DNA of 64,000 bases, from the NCBI GenBank assembly GCA_013339895.1, contig JABACO010000073.1, positions 62,001 to 126,000 on the forward strand, written 5' to 3'. The position numbers were made by a program, and so were the translations under genes. Below, in pieces: positions 52,560-63,999 of this stretch (the first letter of the stretch is position 1; every line of letters begins with the position of its first letter). The notes beneath the pieces were generated by a model. The model did no database searches. It saw only the letters and a program-made list of their open reading frames with translations, and was not told the DNA's origin. This DNA comes from Ephydatia muelleri. Taxonomy: Eukaryota > Porifera > Demospongiae > Spongillida > Spongillidae.

Positions 52560-52782
52560 TGTCACGGCTCCCTATCGCTACGCAGAACGTTCACTCCTGC
52601 AACCACCAGAATATTGATGAACCGAGCTTATTTCACTTATTAACGTAATATGCCCCTTTATATACACAGGGGTAAACAACACGAGTCAAGTTCAATGCAT
52701 GAATGAGTTCAATGGCCCTATACAACACTTGAATACGTTCTTAGTCGACAGTTCATGAGCTCAGTGGACTTCAGCCTCCACA
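52560..52782 (-). repeat. 5' LTR (in element orientation)
   Basis: 223 bp; same sequence as 47952-48174. Contains the promoter; TATATA at 52660-52665 on plus reads TATATA on minus too and may be the TATA box. Confidence 0.95.
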
Positions 52783-52997
52783 GTCGGCTAGTGTTGCCCT
52801 TCTGACAGAGCTGTCTCTGTGATGGGCAGGGAGTGTGATCTTGTTGTGACACTTTGGGTGTCTTTCCTCTTGTGCCTGTGTAGCGTTCTGTATGTGTATG
52901 TGGTGATGAATTAGAATATCAAGCCAACCGTATGTCGGCTAGTGTTGCCCTTCTGACAGAGCTGTTTCTGTGATGGGCAGGGAGTGTGATCTTGTTG
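52783..52997. repeat. 151-bp satellite, right block
   Basis: Resumes with GTCGGCTAGTGTTGCCCTTC exactly where the left block stopped. One full unit and a partial one, ending at GATCTTGTTG (52997). Confidence 0.95.
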
Positions 52998-53283
52998 CAA
53001 AGTAGTTTACCATTGAAGAAGTGTGCATATGCATTGTTAACTGGTCCATACACAAGAAGGGCTGTAATCTGCACTATCCATTCAGTACCTTCAGACTGGT
53101 GGTCTTGCACTCACCTACTCTGTACATAGTAGCTATACCATTAACTGTTGATTTTTACCACCTTTTTGAAGGCACGTGCCACATTATGCATGTCCACCAT
53201 CTGGTGTAGCTCTTTATGCTATAGGGAACTTGGTTAATCGTCATTGATGCAGCCTAGGTGAAAGGAGAAGTATTTATTTTAGC

Positions 53284-53640
53284 TTGCAGCTGTCCTAAAG
53301 GAGAACGGTTTACCTCAACCAAACGCATCACGATTTCCACCTCATGGGTATTGGTACTTGGTGGCTCGATCACTTTCAGGCCTTAAATACCCATCATCGA
53401 GGTACATTGATGCAGTGTAACGATTTGGTATGACCATAAAGAAACCCTTTTCAGTTCAACGGGTCCAGAGAGTCAGTCGAGATGGTTTCAGCAGAAGAGC
53501 TTAGCACACCATTGGAGGTGAAAGTTTACTATATTAATAGTATTAAAATCTATTTCACTGCACCACAGCAGCACAAAACAAATATAGTTGAAGATGAAAG
53601 TTCTGAAACATCAGCATGTACTGTTAGAGAAGAGATTGAG
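53284..53640 (+). CDS. Unassigned spliced gene, three candidate exons
   Basis: Three exon-like segments with good GT-AG edges. First (about 53296-53401): acceptor GCTTGCAG, then VLKENGLPQPNASRFPPHGY and WYLVARSLSGLKYPSSR, donor GAG|GTACAT. Second (about 53461-53518): acceptor CTTTTCAG, FNGSRESVEMVSAEELSTPL, donor GAG|GTGAAAG. Third (about 53570-53640): acceptor CACCACAG, QHKTNIVEDESSETSACTVR then EEIE, donor GAG|GTAACA. Phases of exons 2 and 3 agree; exon 1 to 2 does not without an extra exon. I do not recognise the protein; the acidic Ser-rich end suggests a linker. Confidence 0.35.
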
Positions 53641-56139
53641 GTAACAATAATGTTACAATTATTTCCGATGTATGATAATTTGTCATCATATATATGATCT
53701 TTTTAAAAGCCCCTCACAGTCCAGTGTGATGAATGCCCATTCTACACTGAAGGTGATACATATTGATGCATACGATGGTTCTGTAGGTGAATGCTTAACC
53801 ACTATCATGGACTAGGATCAAAGCCTCAGGGTTTAAGTGAGTATTGAGGAAAGTTCAAAGATATGATGCATGCTTTTAGAATCAGTGAATGCTACTTGGA
53901 CTTTTCGTGCATGGATGCAATCGGACCATTGAACTTGGCCGTTTTTCGTACTGATGAGATTCATAGACACAATAGTAGACCACAACTTTGTAAACCAATA
54001 AATCTTTTGCAATTCATGCGGGCCGCACAGCTTTCATACCGATTAAACCACTGGAATGTGCGGCTGAGGAATGTGCGGCTAACTTCTACGCGGTACCGTT
54101 ACGTTACATCACGCTTCTTAGATTGAGCGCTCTCGTTCACCAAGGGTGAATCTGCTGCTCGCTTTTTAGACGATGGACCGATCTCGCTCTCAGCTGCTCG
54201 ATTCATATCACGCGCGTTTATATATGCAATTAGCGCGCGTGCGCACAACTAGCGGAGCTGCAGCTGCTATCAATATTGTGCACGGACATCATTACCGCAC
54301 ATGCGCAAAATCGGCCGGACAAGTTGCAAAATTGATCGGAAAATGTCCGATGTCCCGACTGTTATCCGACACACTGCCATGAGGGCAGAGGAGGGTGGCC
54401 ATGAGTAGGGTACATGATATAGAGATTAGGGTGGTACAATTAAACATGGAATGACCTTACTTAGTTCAGCTAGACATCCGCCTAGTAAGCAACACTACAA
54501 ACTAAAGAATTAAAAACTCACCTCGTAGATTTTAGTGAGGACGTATATCAGTGACCTATAGCAGCCAGTCGTATACAAGTAGACCCAAAGTGATAGTCTT
54601 GTGAGAATCAGGAGAGGCTAGTGTATAATTTTCCCATATACAGACAGCGCAACATATCCTAACCTCCTCCCCACCCCGAACAGACATTTGAACACCCATA
54701 CACGAGCCTAGTACTTTTTACCACTATAGATCAGTCTCATTCCCCTCCTAGACATACCCCAGCCTCTCTAGACATCATCACAGGTCTATTTTACATGGTT
54801 GTAACCTCTTAGAGGCCAGTAGAGATACAGACAAAACAGCAGTCAAACCTCCAGACAAGAACAGATGAACCAGCAACCTCCAGACTGAAGAGCGGACGTC
54901 TATTAGCAACAGGACAGGCAAATTATACATTAATAAGACTCACCCAAAAAACATTTATAACCATAGTTTCTCGCTGCGTTTGTTACACATGTGAACCACA
55001 TTACCTTTTGTATCACTTGTAACTTGATAGCTAGAGAGGACCTGCAGTCAACCAGTACCAGCCTCAGCAATAAATAGTCTTCGAACAGGAACAAAATGAA
55101 GCAGTAGCTCAAGACGCAAACAAATGAATTGACACTCCAGACTCAACAAATAAAGCAGTAATCACCAGAAAATACAAAAGGGACAAAGTCCATTGTCATC
55201 CTAAAGAGATCATCACAACTCACACAAGTCCCAAAACACAATAAAAAACACCTTTATAACAAGTGAGCACATTACACACTATCATTTCACTTCCAGCGCC
55301 TACTAGAGCTCTAGGTCTAGTCCTGACTGACGGCCCCAATAAATATTTAGAGTTGAAATAATAAACAACCAATTACAACGGGCGGTAAACATGCCGCTCT
55401 CTACTCTCTCATAAAAGCACGAAATTCTTACCTTAAAGATTTGGCCCCATGCGAGAGACTGTGGAAGGGTAGAGGAATGAGAGAGGGGAAGGGAGGGGAT
55501 ATATAAAGTGTCACAACAGGTTATTCGATGTCATACAAAATCACACCACACGTGAAAAACCGATATTGAATACTTATATTTGTGAGGATGAATGGAGTCA
55601 AGGCCTGTTCACAAACTCATCCAGGGTAACTTGGCAGCTGATGGCTGAGCAAGGGCATGTACCACACCCAAACCGGACTTACCGTTGAATCCAAGAGTGA
55701 GACGTCTCAACAAACGCTCAGTCCAGAAGTACAGACAGCCTGTGCAAATAACAACACAAAGAAAATTAGTAAGAACGTCTTCTAACTCTCCAACTTCGTC
55801 TCCTAGAGGAACACAGCCACCTACCACAAATATATCACCCCCTGAAGTTCCAATGCGCTGCGCATGCGTAAATACTATATAATATCCTAACAAATGCCCG
55901 CCAAGCGGCAGAACGTAAGCAGTGCACTGGATCACGAGGGAGCAGACTTGATCCATTACTGAGACGACTTTCTCTTAGCTGGTCCACCACTAGGCAATGA
56001 GTGTTCCAGTGCGATATCACATTCCATGGTATCACCAATTGTGCGACTTTGGTCATCAACAACTACATGTACGCTAAACCATCCTACAGATGACTGCCAC
56101 GATTAAAACCTAGCTGGTGCGACGCAAGACCACGTTACG
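53641..56139. other. Intergenic, no assigned gene
   Basis: Several open frames under 120 codons (for example 53863-54126 plus; 55609-55956 minus) have no recognised motif. At 54428-54453 AGGGTGGTACAATTAAACATGGAATGACC resembles the last 30 bases of transposon copy 1 (see findings). 54460-55560 is a plain AT-rich stretch. Confidence 0.4.
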
Positions 56140-56154
56140 AGTACTGTAGCATGT

Positions 56155-56170
56155 GAGTGTGTATGTGTTT

Positions 56171-56230
<60 letters not shown>

Positions 56231-56334
56231 GTCTCGTACCCAGACCCACATCGCAGCTGCGGATGGATCACATCACCGCTACGCGTAGCGGTGATGTGAT
56301 CCATCCGCAGCTGCGATGTGGGTCTGGGTACGAG

Positions 56335-56383
<49 letters not shown>

Positions 56384-56440
56384 TGTGTGTGTGTGTGGTG
56401 TGTGTGTGTGTGGTGTGTGTGTGTGTGTGTGTTTGTGGGC
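56155..56440. repeat. (GT)n interrupted by a perfect 108-bp palindrome
   Basis: (GT)n from 56170 to 56228 and 56337 to 56440. Between them, 56229-56336 is a perfect palindrome without spacer: TAGTCTCGTACCCAGACCCA at its left edge, centre CTACGCGTAG. The outer motif TCTCGTACCCAGACCC is the same as that in the 39-bp repeats at 61.6 kb. Confidence 0.9.
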
Positions 56441-57314
56441 GCGCGCGATCAGAAGATCATTTCAGTAGCTAAGTAAACAAGAACAGCATAGCTATAGAGA
56501 ACAAAATTGACCAACGAAATTGTTTTCATGCATTTTAGAATATATATATAAAGGAACACGAATTTGTCTAATTGCCGTATGCACATCCAACCTTCACACA
56601 GCTCCACCTTCTTGGCAACTGTCGACTTGTCCAACGATAACTGCACAAATCACCCTATCAAGCACAATGAGATTACAAGGTGCACACTACACAACAACAC
56701 TATCCTGGATCTCCTGCCCTTGGGTAGGTTGTGGGAGAAAATGATGCTTTATAGCAACATTTGTTTGAGGTAGCTGTATACATTGACTGCATGAGATAAT
56801 AGGACATCTGGGGTGAAGATGGGTGTAGAGAAGTGGTGAAGATGGGTGTGGTGAAAATGTTTCTGCTTATCACGAAATGATCTTCCTCCTGAGTGTAATA
56901 CAATAGTCACAAGACATTGCCAATGGCGAAATTATGTATGAAATTATAGCATCAAGAAACGGAAAGTAACATTTTAGAAATGTATTTAGGGGTTATTTAA
57001 CATTAATTGTAGGGTCATTACTTCATCGGTACAAGCAGTGGACCAAGCAAGTAGCTGTCAAGTAATATTGAAAGAAGTATGAGTAAGGACGTAGTACATG
57101 AGTCTGCACTGCTGTATCTTATCATTCATTCTTGCCAGGAGATGCCTTATTCTAATTAGTGCCTTAATTTTTTTAATAGTTTCTTGTCTCATTCACAAGC
57201 ACGACACCTGACGGATCTTCTGGCTTCCTCCTCCCCATCCTCCATAAGGATGTAAAGCTGGAGATTGGCATCGACCTCCAGTGAGGTCTTAGTAGTCAAC
57301 CTTTCCTGTGCCCT
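56441..57314. other. Intergenic
   Basis: No recognised gene. A plus frame at 56564-56700 (HSSTFLATVDLSNDNCTNHP) ends near a CTTG|GGTAGG donor-like site but has no partner exons. TATATATATA at 56541. Confidence 0.35.
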
Positions 57315-57515
57315 GTGGCTGTTACGTCAGATGAGAGGGTTCTGAATGCATGGGGAGGGAAAAGGGAGGACCTTGGCTCATCCCGCATCAGGAGGTCAAA
57401 GTACAGCCAAATGGAGCGGCCAATGAATGGAGACAAGGATACAACAGCAAGGTGGATGGGTGGGTTTGTACCTGCCAAAGAAGTAATGGATGCCATACGT
57501 GTAGTCAATGAATAG
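57315..57515 (+). CDS. Unassigned small frame, possible last exon
   Basis: 66 codons: MAVTSDERVLNAWGGKREDL then RRSKYSQMERPMNGDKDTTA and RWMGGFVPAKEVMDAIRVVN, stop at 57513-57515. Composition is protein-like (no repeat, mixed charge), and the frame is open for a little upstream. I do not recognise it. It may be the 3' exon of the gene whose other exons, if any, lie near 57.2 kb. Confidence 0.25.
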   Translation: MAVTSDERVLNAWGGKREDLGSSRIRRSKYSQMERPMNGDKDTTARWMGGFVPAKEVMDAIRVVNE

Positions 57516-57639
57516 TCTTGAGAAGTAATAACTCAAGATTGCAGTTGTTGACCACAGAGGTGATTAAGACCATCTGAGACTTTATTGCTCTCAATCCAAT
57601 TGGTTAATTTAATGCTATGGTGCATGTGCATGCATATGC

Positions 57640-57642
57640 GTG

Positions 57643-57728
<86 letters not shown>

Positions 57729-57738
57729 TGTGTGTGCT
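57640..57738. repeat. (GT)n microsatellite
   Basis: About 45 GT units, interrupted once by TTTG at 57724. Confidence 0.95.
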
Positions 57739-58066
57739 CAGTGAGGCTCTGGCCCAACTCATGGATGTAGGCTGTAGGCCAACTTTGGTAAGCTTGTATC
57801 TCAAGGAAGTAAGCTTTAGTGTGGCAGTACCCTTCCTTCCATTTTCCAACAGGGGGCAGCTCTCACAAGTGTGGAGTCTCAACAGCTGCAAGCTGTTTTG
57901 GAGAGCACAAAGGTTATGGTATAGGCATTGCAATGGACTCAGTACCAAGGAAAGCATGACTGTGTGTACACTAGATTCCTGAGTGTTTGATGCAAACTCT
58001 CGAGTTGCTGAAAAAGGAGTTGGTTGTGACTGCCCTCCAGCAAAAGCTAGGAAAGGAGGTGAGTTT
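57739..58066 (+). CDS. Unassigned exon candidates
   Basis: Three short exon-like pieces: SEALAQLMDVGCRPTL (57739-57786, donor TTG|GTAAGC), GAALTSVESQQLQAVLESTK (57852-57912, acceptor TTCCAACAG, donor AAG|GTTATG), and MQTLELLKKELVVTALQQKL then GKE (about 57990-58061, donor GAG|GTGAGT). All helical in character. No family recognised. Two long G-runs (58083-58094 and 58141-58159) follow in intronic sequence. Confidence 0.3.
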
Positions 58067-58377
58067 ACATCTACAACAGGGAGGGGGGGGGGGGGCCAAA
58101 GTTAATACTTCATTTTACAGGGATAATTTGAAATTGCCAAGGGGGGGGGGGGGGGGGGGAACTCAAGCTTGTCCCTGTTCACTGCTAAATAATCCCTTGT
58201 CAGCGAGCTAAAGTTGTAAGGATAAGGGAAGTACAGTATAGTTTCTTGTCTTTAACAGTCCCGGCTCGCAATGGAAAATTACAGACATTCATACATGTAG
58301 CTTATGTTGTACCCACTAATTGCATTTGCGTGAAAGCCTAAGGAAACTGTTGAAGCAAATTCTGGTTTAGGATTAAC

Positions 58378-58800
58378 AGTAATCTGAACCTGCGGCAGCA
58401 GGTTCAATATAGGATTGATTGAGGATTGATGAATATCATTAAAAAAACTTCACTCGCGTCTGGAGGGACAACGGAGAAACGGATCGCTTATCTCTTTGTC
58501 GCGATGGAACGAGAACTCAAAGATCTACAGTTCTACGTTTGTTCCGTGTCATAAAACGGTCTGCTTTTAGAGAAACAAACGAATTCCTGATTCTCGTGCC
58601 CAGTCCCTTGGTCGTCGTCGTCGTCTTCTTCTTCCTTAGGAAGGTATAACTCGAGCTACGAACGGTTTTGAATAACGGCAATAGCACCAATATCTTCGGA
58701 ATTCACCTGCACGGTGCCCTTTAAGGTCATATAGACATTTAGAAAGACTACAGCGAGAAGTACCTCGTGCGGTAGCAAGTTCTATATAGGATATGAAGTT
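58378..58800 (+). repeat. Dispersed ~420-bp repeat, copy 2
   Basis: Inverted relative to 45200-45620. Begins CTGAACCTGCGGCAGCAGGT and shares GGAACGAGAACTCAAAGATC and GAAGGTATAACTCGAGCTAC. It lies immediately after TCTGGTTTAGGATTAACAGTAA, the same 22 bases that precede the 912-bp foldback at 28731. Confidence 0.85.
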
Positions 58801-61570
58801 TATTTGGTTTATTGTTGATTAATGAAGTTATTTTACAGCATGCAGTATCTGAACCTCACGGGTGTTTCAATCCATTGAATTGGTGGACATTCAGACCTAC
58901 GCCCCGAAATTTTGAAATGGCAATTATCTCACCTAGCAACGGTTGTAATGATTTGTACCCGTTGGAATTCGCTGTACAGTTACTGAATGGAACACGTGGT
59001 GACCTTTTAGACGAGGTATTTTTGAAGATGAAACTGTGCTCTACTGAACAAGGTGTGTTTGGGCATCAAGAAATGTTACGCTCTGGAGAAGTGTCGTTCA
59101 AAAGCGGCCTACTTACGCGGAGGTAGGTTTTCGAAACTAGTTAGTCCCCAACGTGTGAACTTCCAGTTGAGAAACGACTTTTACAAAGGTATTGTACATA
59201 GATCGAGCTTTCGTTTTATGGTATTTATTTTCTGAGACGCGATTTGTATGCTTCAAAAAGTAACGTGCAAACATTGTCAAGTGTGTGCTGCACGCATGTA
59301 TGGAGGGAGTGTAGGCCTACATGTACTTGAATACCGGCCCGGTATAAATCCACTATGCTATGAAGCAGCAACGTGTTTTGGCCGGCGTACGTTTTGCTCT
59401 CTTTGTGGGTCATGGCTGAGCACGGATTGAGTCAGGAGCAATCCTTATCAAGCACTCTTTGACGATACACTGTACTGTAGATGGTGTTCAGTGCGTTGAA
59501 ACGCTAACTGAACTGTAGTTGGTGTTCAGTGCGTTGAATCGCCGGTGAATTGATTCAGCACCTTGTTCACCCAGCATGCCAAATCATAAGTTGTATCTTC
59601 TCACCACTCAACTGTGTGCTCCTCTAATAGGTGCATCAGTTTTGGGTGATATATTTTCATTGGCCACGGGGAAATTGGTTCTAAAGTAGTTCAGAATGGA
59701 AACAATAGCGAAAAATAATCACATAGTTAATATCCATCCACAGCTATGACGTCATGTTGCTATATCCTAACTCTCTCTCTCCACATTTCTCATCTGTCAG
59801 TTACAAAACATTGGTCATGGAGGGAGTGGCATGCTCCAAGCCTAGCAAATGCCCCTTCAAATGTGTCTGCAACCTGCTGAGCATCTATGAGGAGAACAGG
59901 ATACTGCTGGGCCACATTTTGTATACACCAGTCATCATTCAGTATGTGCCTCACTTGTTGAAGGTCTTTGTGGTGATGACTCACAGTTCACCGGCTTTGA
60001 TGCTTAACTTCGGCCTTGACCTTTTGTAACCCTTACAAGAGTTATTGGCTGGAATGATGGTGAGTATAGTTCATGTAATTATTATTGCTGTACAAATTTA
60101 CTTACTCTTCCACCCCCCCCCCCCCCCCAGATGGAATCTGCAAAACATTTGGGCTCTGGGCTTTTAGACAGCATTCTTTGAATTTTGAATTACAGATGCT
60201 ACGTTTACCTCAGTACCACATGGAGGAGATGGTGTTGCAAACATGTGAGAGGTATGCTCCTGCTGGAAGGTCTGTTTTACATGAGTTGCATTGAAGCAAT
60301 ACATCACTTAGGAGGGACAAGAAGACGTCAGGAGCTGCATTTATGCTGGCAGCAGTTAAAGGTGAGTTGTCATGGCAACAGGAACGTGTTGTTTGCCAAC
60401 AATGTCATTCTGCACAGACAAGACTTTGGCACGGTAGCTCTACTGGTCTGTGCAGAATACAAAGAAGAGTGGACACTTTAGATAGTTAATGGCAGAAACT
60501 GATTGTGTAGCAGCTGGCTGGACACTGGTTGAAATCGAAACTGGTGCAATGTACCCAATATGTGTAAATAATGACTGTAGTGATTCACTTGACATTTGGC
60601 AGTATGTTTTGTCACTTTTTTCTTCATACCACCTTTCACCAGCACCTCAAAATGCTGGCAAACCTAAATGTGATCATTTAAATTCAAGTATACTTTGCTT
60701 CTCACTCACTTCACACTTGTCTACGGTATGGGCTTTCCACTTGCAGGGCACAACCAAACTTTTAAATGGTATTAGCTTTTTCTGCCTCAAAGCATTTAAC
60801 ACCCTCTCCTTAGCTTACACGGTTTGCAGAACGATTATGGGTGGATCTCGAAATGATCATTGATACCAAAAGCTCCGTTTTGTAAAATATGGAGTTATAT
60901 ATATATATATTAACTTATTTGCCACCACCAGCCTGCCACCGCACACCCTGCAATGTTTTGTAAGCTAACTGTTATGGACTCCATCGCAAAGCATGTATAA
61001 AAACCAAGATGTTGATAATTATTCATAGATTTCAGCCGCGATTTTATATGCCCTAGATATCGCGTCTCGAGACATGACCAAGCTTAAATTGTTTTACAAT
61101 GCCCCTAGATTCTGTATCATATCGTCACAACTCACCTGAAAGTTTGAGAGCCTCACAAATAGCCCACCAAAAGATGCACTCGTAACGAATTAAGGGGCAC
61201 GTGATTAATAGAAACGTTGCGCCGTATGTTGAAATGCTGTAAACATGTGAGCAGTTGATTGCTTAGACTAATACACAGGGGAAAAAAATGATTTTACGAT
61301 GGTAGAAATGTAATGTATTTTTGTTGCAATGCAGTGTATATCGTGTGGTAAAACATTGTATATGCGTTATTTGAAATACAACAAAATTGTGCTTTTACTA
61401 CGGTTGTATTTTTCACAATGGTTGTAAATTTTACTATGAATTACAACGTATTTACAGTAAGAATACATCAAATTTCAACGTTACACGCGGCATGAATGGC
61501 AATAGAATACAATCATTGCATTCACGTTTTACAACGTTTGTACAACGTTTAACAACGTTGTACTACGCCT
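58801..61570. other. Intergenic with weak exon-like frames
   Basis: Frames at 58812-59126, 59754-60029, 60185-60481 and 60489-60863 on plus are open but carry no motif I know; some edges look like splice sites (CCCCAG before 60131; AAAG|GTGAGT at 60361). Short tandem duplication TGGTGTTCAGTGCGTTGAA at 59479 and 59519. A C-run at 60111-60128. Confidence 0.35.
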
Positions 61571-61571
61571 C

Positions 61572-61692
61572 GTGCCAGGCCTTTCCTGTCGTCTCGTACC
61601 CAGACCCGCAGTGCCAGGCCTTTCCTGTCGTCTCGTACCCAGACCCGCAGTGCCAGGCCTTTCCTGTCGTCTCGTACCCAGACCCGCATGCA
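61572..61692. repeat. 39-bp tandem repeat, three copies
   Basis: GTGCCAGGCCTTTCCTGTCG then TCTCGTACCCAGACCCGCA, three copies in a row with no differences inside the unit. Contains the TCTCGTACCCAGACCC motif of the 56.2-kb palindrome. Confidence 0.95.
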
Positions 61693-62429
61693 AATATTGT
61701 GCACAAAAAAATTTGTTTCCCAAAACGTTCAATAACGAACCATATAGCAGCAATACACGCACTACAGTATAGTGTCTTCTTTTGATAGCCCAGCAGCTCT
61801 GTTAAGGGTAACCCTTTTTTCTTCCACTAGCCGGTTTCCAACATGTGCCATCATTTCTCTCTCTTCTTTGGCCTTGGAAGCCAGCATCATCAATTGCTGA
61901 TACCACTGAATTAAGGCTTGGTTTTGTAGCAACGAATATGATCCCACCACATGTCAAGTTGTCAGACATGCTCCTAGAGAATTGGCACTTTTTATTTTTT
62001 GATTTCCTCACACAAGTAGACCTGTATAGTAGGTGGCTGTAAAAAATGAAAGGGTTTGGAAGTTCCTTGCGTCTACCATTTTCCTGGAGCCCAAAATTAT
62101 GTGTCCAAACTGATCAATGAAGCATGTCATGATAAGGCAGAGATAATATATAAAATCTCTGGATAAGGTAACTGTTTGTGTACCATAGCATGTTTATTTT
62201 ACTTTCGTTCTGTTATGTCTTACAATGGGTACGCATAAGAATACGAATTGTTCCAACTATAAATATATACAATGTGTGTTGTGCTTGAGTGCTTGAAGCG
62301 CAGTCAGTGTAGGTAACAAAAGCTGGTCCTCATTAATGTTTTTCTATAATGCCAATTTTGTCCATTGGATCCACTAATACGTTAATTGAGCAGTCTCGTG
62401 AGTACATGTTTCATTATAGGTGTACTAGG
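61693..62429. other. Intergenic
   Basis: Minus-strand frames 61762-61950 and 61802-62011 overlap in different frames and may be pieces of one decayed coding sequence; neither is recognised. Confidence 0.35.
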
Positions 62430-62945
62430 GGAGTGTAGTGAGGGGAGTGTAGTGTTGGTGTACTTGGGGAGTGTAGTGTGGGTGTACGAGGGGAGTGTAG
62501 TGTGGGTGTACGAGGGGAGACGAGGGGAGTGTAGTGTGGGTGTACGAGGGGAGTGTAGTGTGGGTGTACGAGGGGAGTGTAGTGTGGGTGTACGAGGGGA
62601 GTTTAGTGTAGTGTGGGTGTACTAGGGGAGTATAGTGTGGGTGTACGAGGGGTGTAGTATGGGCGTACGAGGGGAGTGTAGTGTGGGTGTACGAGGGGAG
62701 TGTAGTGTGGGTGTACAAGGGGAGTGTAGTGTGGGTGTACGAGGGAGTGTAGTGTGGGTGTACGAGGGGAGTGTAGTGTGGGTGTATGAGGGGAGTGTAG
62801 TGTGGGTGTACGATGGGAGTGTAGTATGGGTGTATTCATGAGGGGAGTGTAGTGTGGGTGTACGAGTGTAGTGTAGTGTGGGTGTATGAGGGGAGTGTAG
62901 TGTAGTATGGGTGTACGAGGGAGTGTAGTGTGGGTGTACGAGGGT
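62430..62945. repeat. 24-bp minisatellite
   Basis: About twenty copies of GTGTAGTGTGGGTGTACGAG then GGGA, with insertions and deletions that change its length between 22 and 27 bp. Frames across it are artefacts. Confidence 0.9.
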
Positions 62946-63879
62946 TAATGCCCTCTGCGGCACAGAGGGCCCATGCCATGTGGTCAGTTGGTGAGTTGTG
63001 GGGTCGATGAACTCAGCGGCTGGATTCTCTTGTTATTGGTAAAATTATATTATGAAAAAGTTGTATACAGCCATTACACTAACACCATAAATATGAATGA
63101 GTAAATATCATTCAGCAGGAGTTCAAATTGATCACGACTATTTGGATAGAAGCCGTCACAGCCTATTGAAGTAGTCTCATGTTGATAAATTCCATCATTT
63201 TTGGATGCATAAAAAATCCACTTAAAATAGCTGAAGACTATACCATACACCAAGTCGCTTCCTTGAAGGTCACTAATTGTACCCTGATCCAAATCTATTA
63301 TCTTAGCTTCAGCAAGACAAATCATTTTATGGGTCTTCTTGTTTATCATTACGAGTTCGAAACTACCTGAAGCAAGAACGTATGACCCTGTGACATCACG
63401 CTCATAGTTTAATTGAAGATATTAATTGATGAATCTTATGTAGAAATCCAAAATCCATGATTATAGCCTAAATTATAAGTTACAAAATGACCAAAAACAA
63501 ATATGCAGTGTACCACATTTCAACTAATTTTATGGGCCTCAACAAACACAAAAACCAAGTTCATGGACCCAGTGTTAAAAATGTATAACTTTACATCCTT
63601 TTGAGATCTTATATCCCTTTTTATGTAGGCAGTTTGTAAGTAATATGTATATGTATAACTTATATTTTTAAAAATCTTGATTTTTAAAAAATTGTTGGTG
63701 TCTGCTTGCCTCCTAATCACGGATTTATCTGACCCACCCTTTACCCACCCGTGACTTTTGGGGCTTACCCACCCGTGAAAATTATATTGGATGGTACCAC
63801 TTTGTATAGTTAATCAAGCATAACTTTGTCACCAGTGGTGTGGGTGTGATCATTTCAATTGCGCTGCGTGGTTGGTAGA
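62946..63879. other. Intergenic, AT-rich
   Basis: A minus frame of 91 codons (63349-63074) is not recognised. Near 63730-63775 a pair of CTTACCCACCCGTGA-like repeats. Confidence 0.35.
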
Positions 63880-63999
63880 TTAGATCTTGGTACCGTAGTC
63901 AATTACACAGTCGTGAGCACCAAGGAAATCAGCACCCTGTATACATTCTTGTGTAAGGTTTCTTGCCACCACAATTGGGTGCAATCTCACCAGCCCACC
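63880..63999 (-). pseudogene. Retroelement aspartic protease C-terminus, cut by window edge
   Basis: Minus-strand frame entering from the right edge: LVRLHPIVVARNLTQECIQG then ADFLGAHDCVIDYGTKI and stop (63882-63880). The pattern (V/I)-V-A-x-x-(L/I)-T-Q-x-x-I-x-G-x-D-F-L-x-x-(H)-x-C-V-I-D is the conserved C-terminal half of retropepsins in Ty3/gypsy-type elements, with the I-L-G-x-D-F-L core. The catalytic D-T/S-G would lie outside the window. No reverse transcriptase follows on the left, so the frame ends here by design of a separate ORF or by truncation. Confidence 0.6.

Larger units (their letters stand above)
47952..52782 (-). mobile_element. Gmr1-like Ty3/gypsy LTR retrotransposon, complete
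   Basis: A 4,831-bp element on the minus strand: two 223-bp LTRs (47952-48174 and 52560-52782), 5-bp target duplication GTCGG (47947-47951 and 52783-52787), primer binding site, gag-protease and integrase-reverse transcriptase-RNase H frames, and a polypurine tract. The domain order PR-INT-RT-RH, with integrase before reverse transcriptase, is the hallmark of Gmr1-like elements within Ty3/gypsy. The two LTRs look identical base for base by eye, so insertion is recent. No envelope-like frame is present. Confidence 0.95.

Noticed and set aside
59754..60481. Possible two-exon gene with C-rich intron
   Set aside because: Splice-like sites exist but the frames do not join in phase and no family is recognisable; left as intergenic.
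62386..62963. Frames reading VWVYEGS or HPHYTPLV repeats
   Set aside because: 24-bp minisatellite artefacts on both strands.
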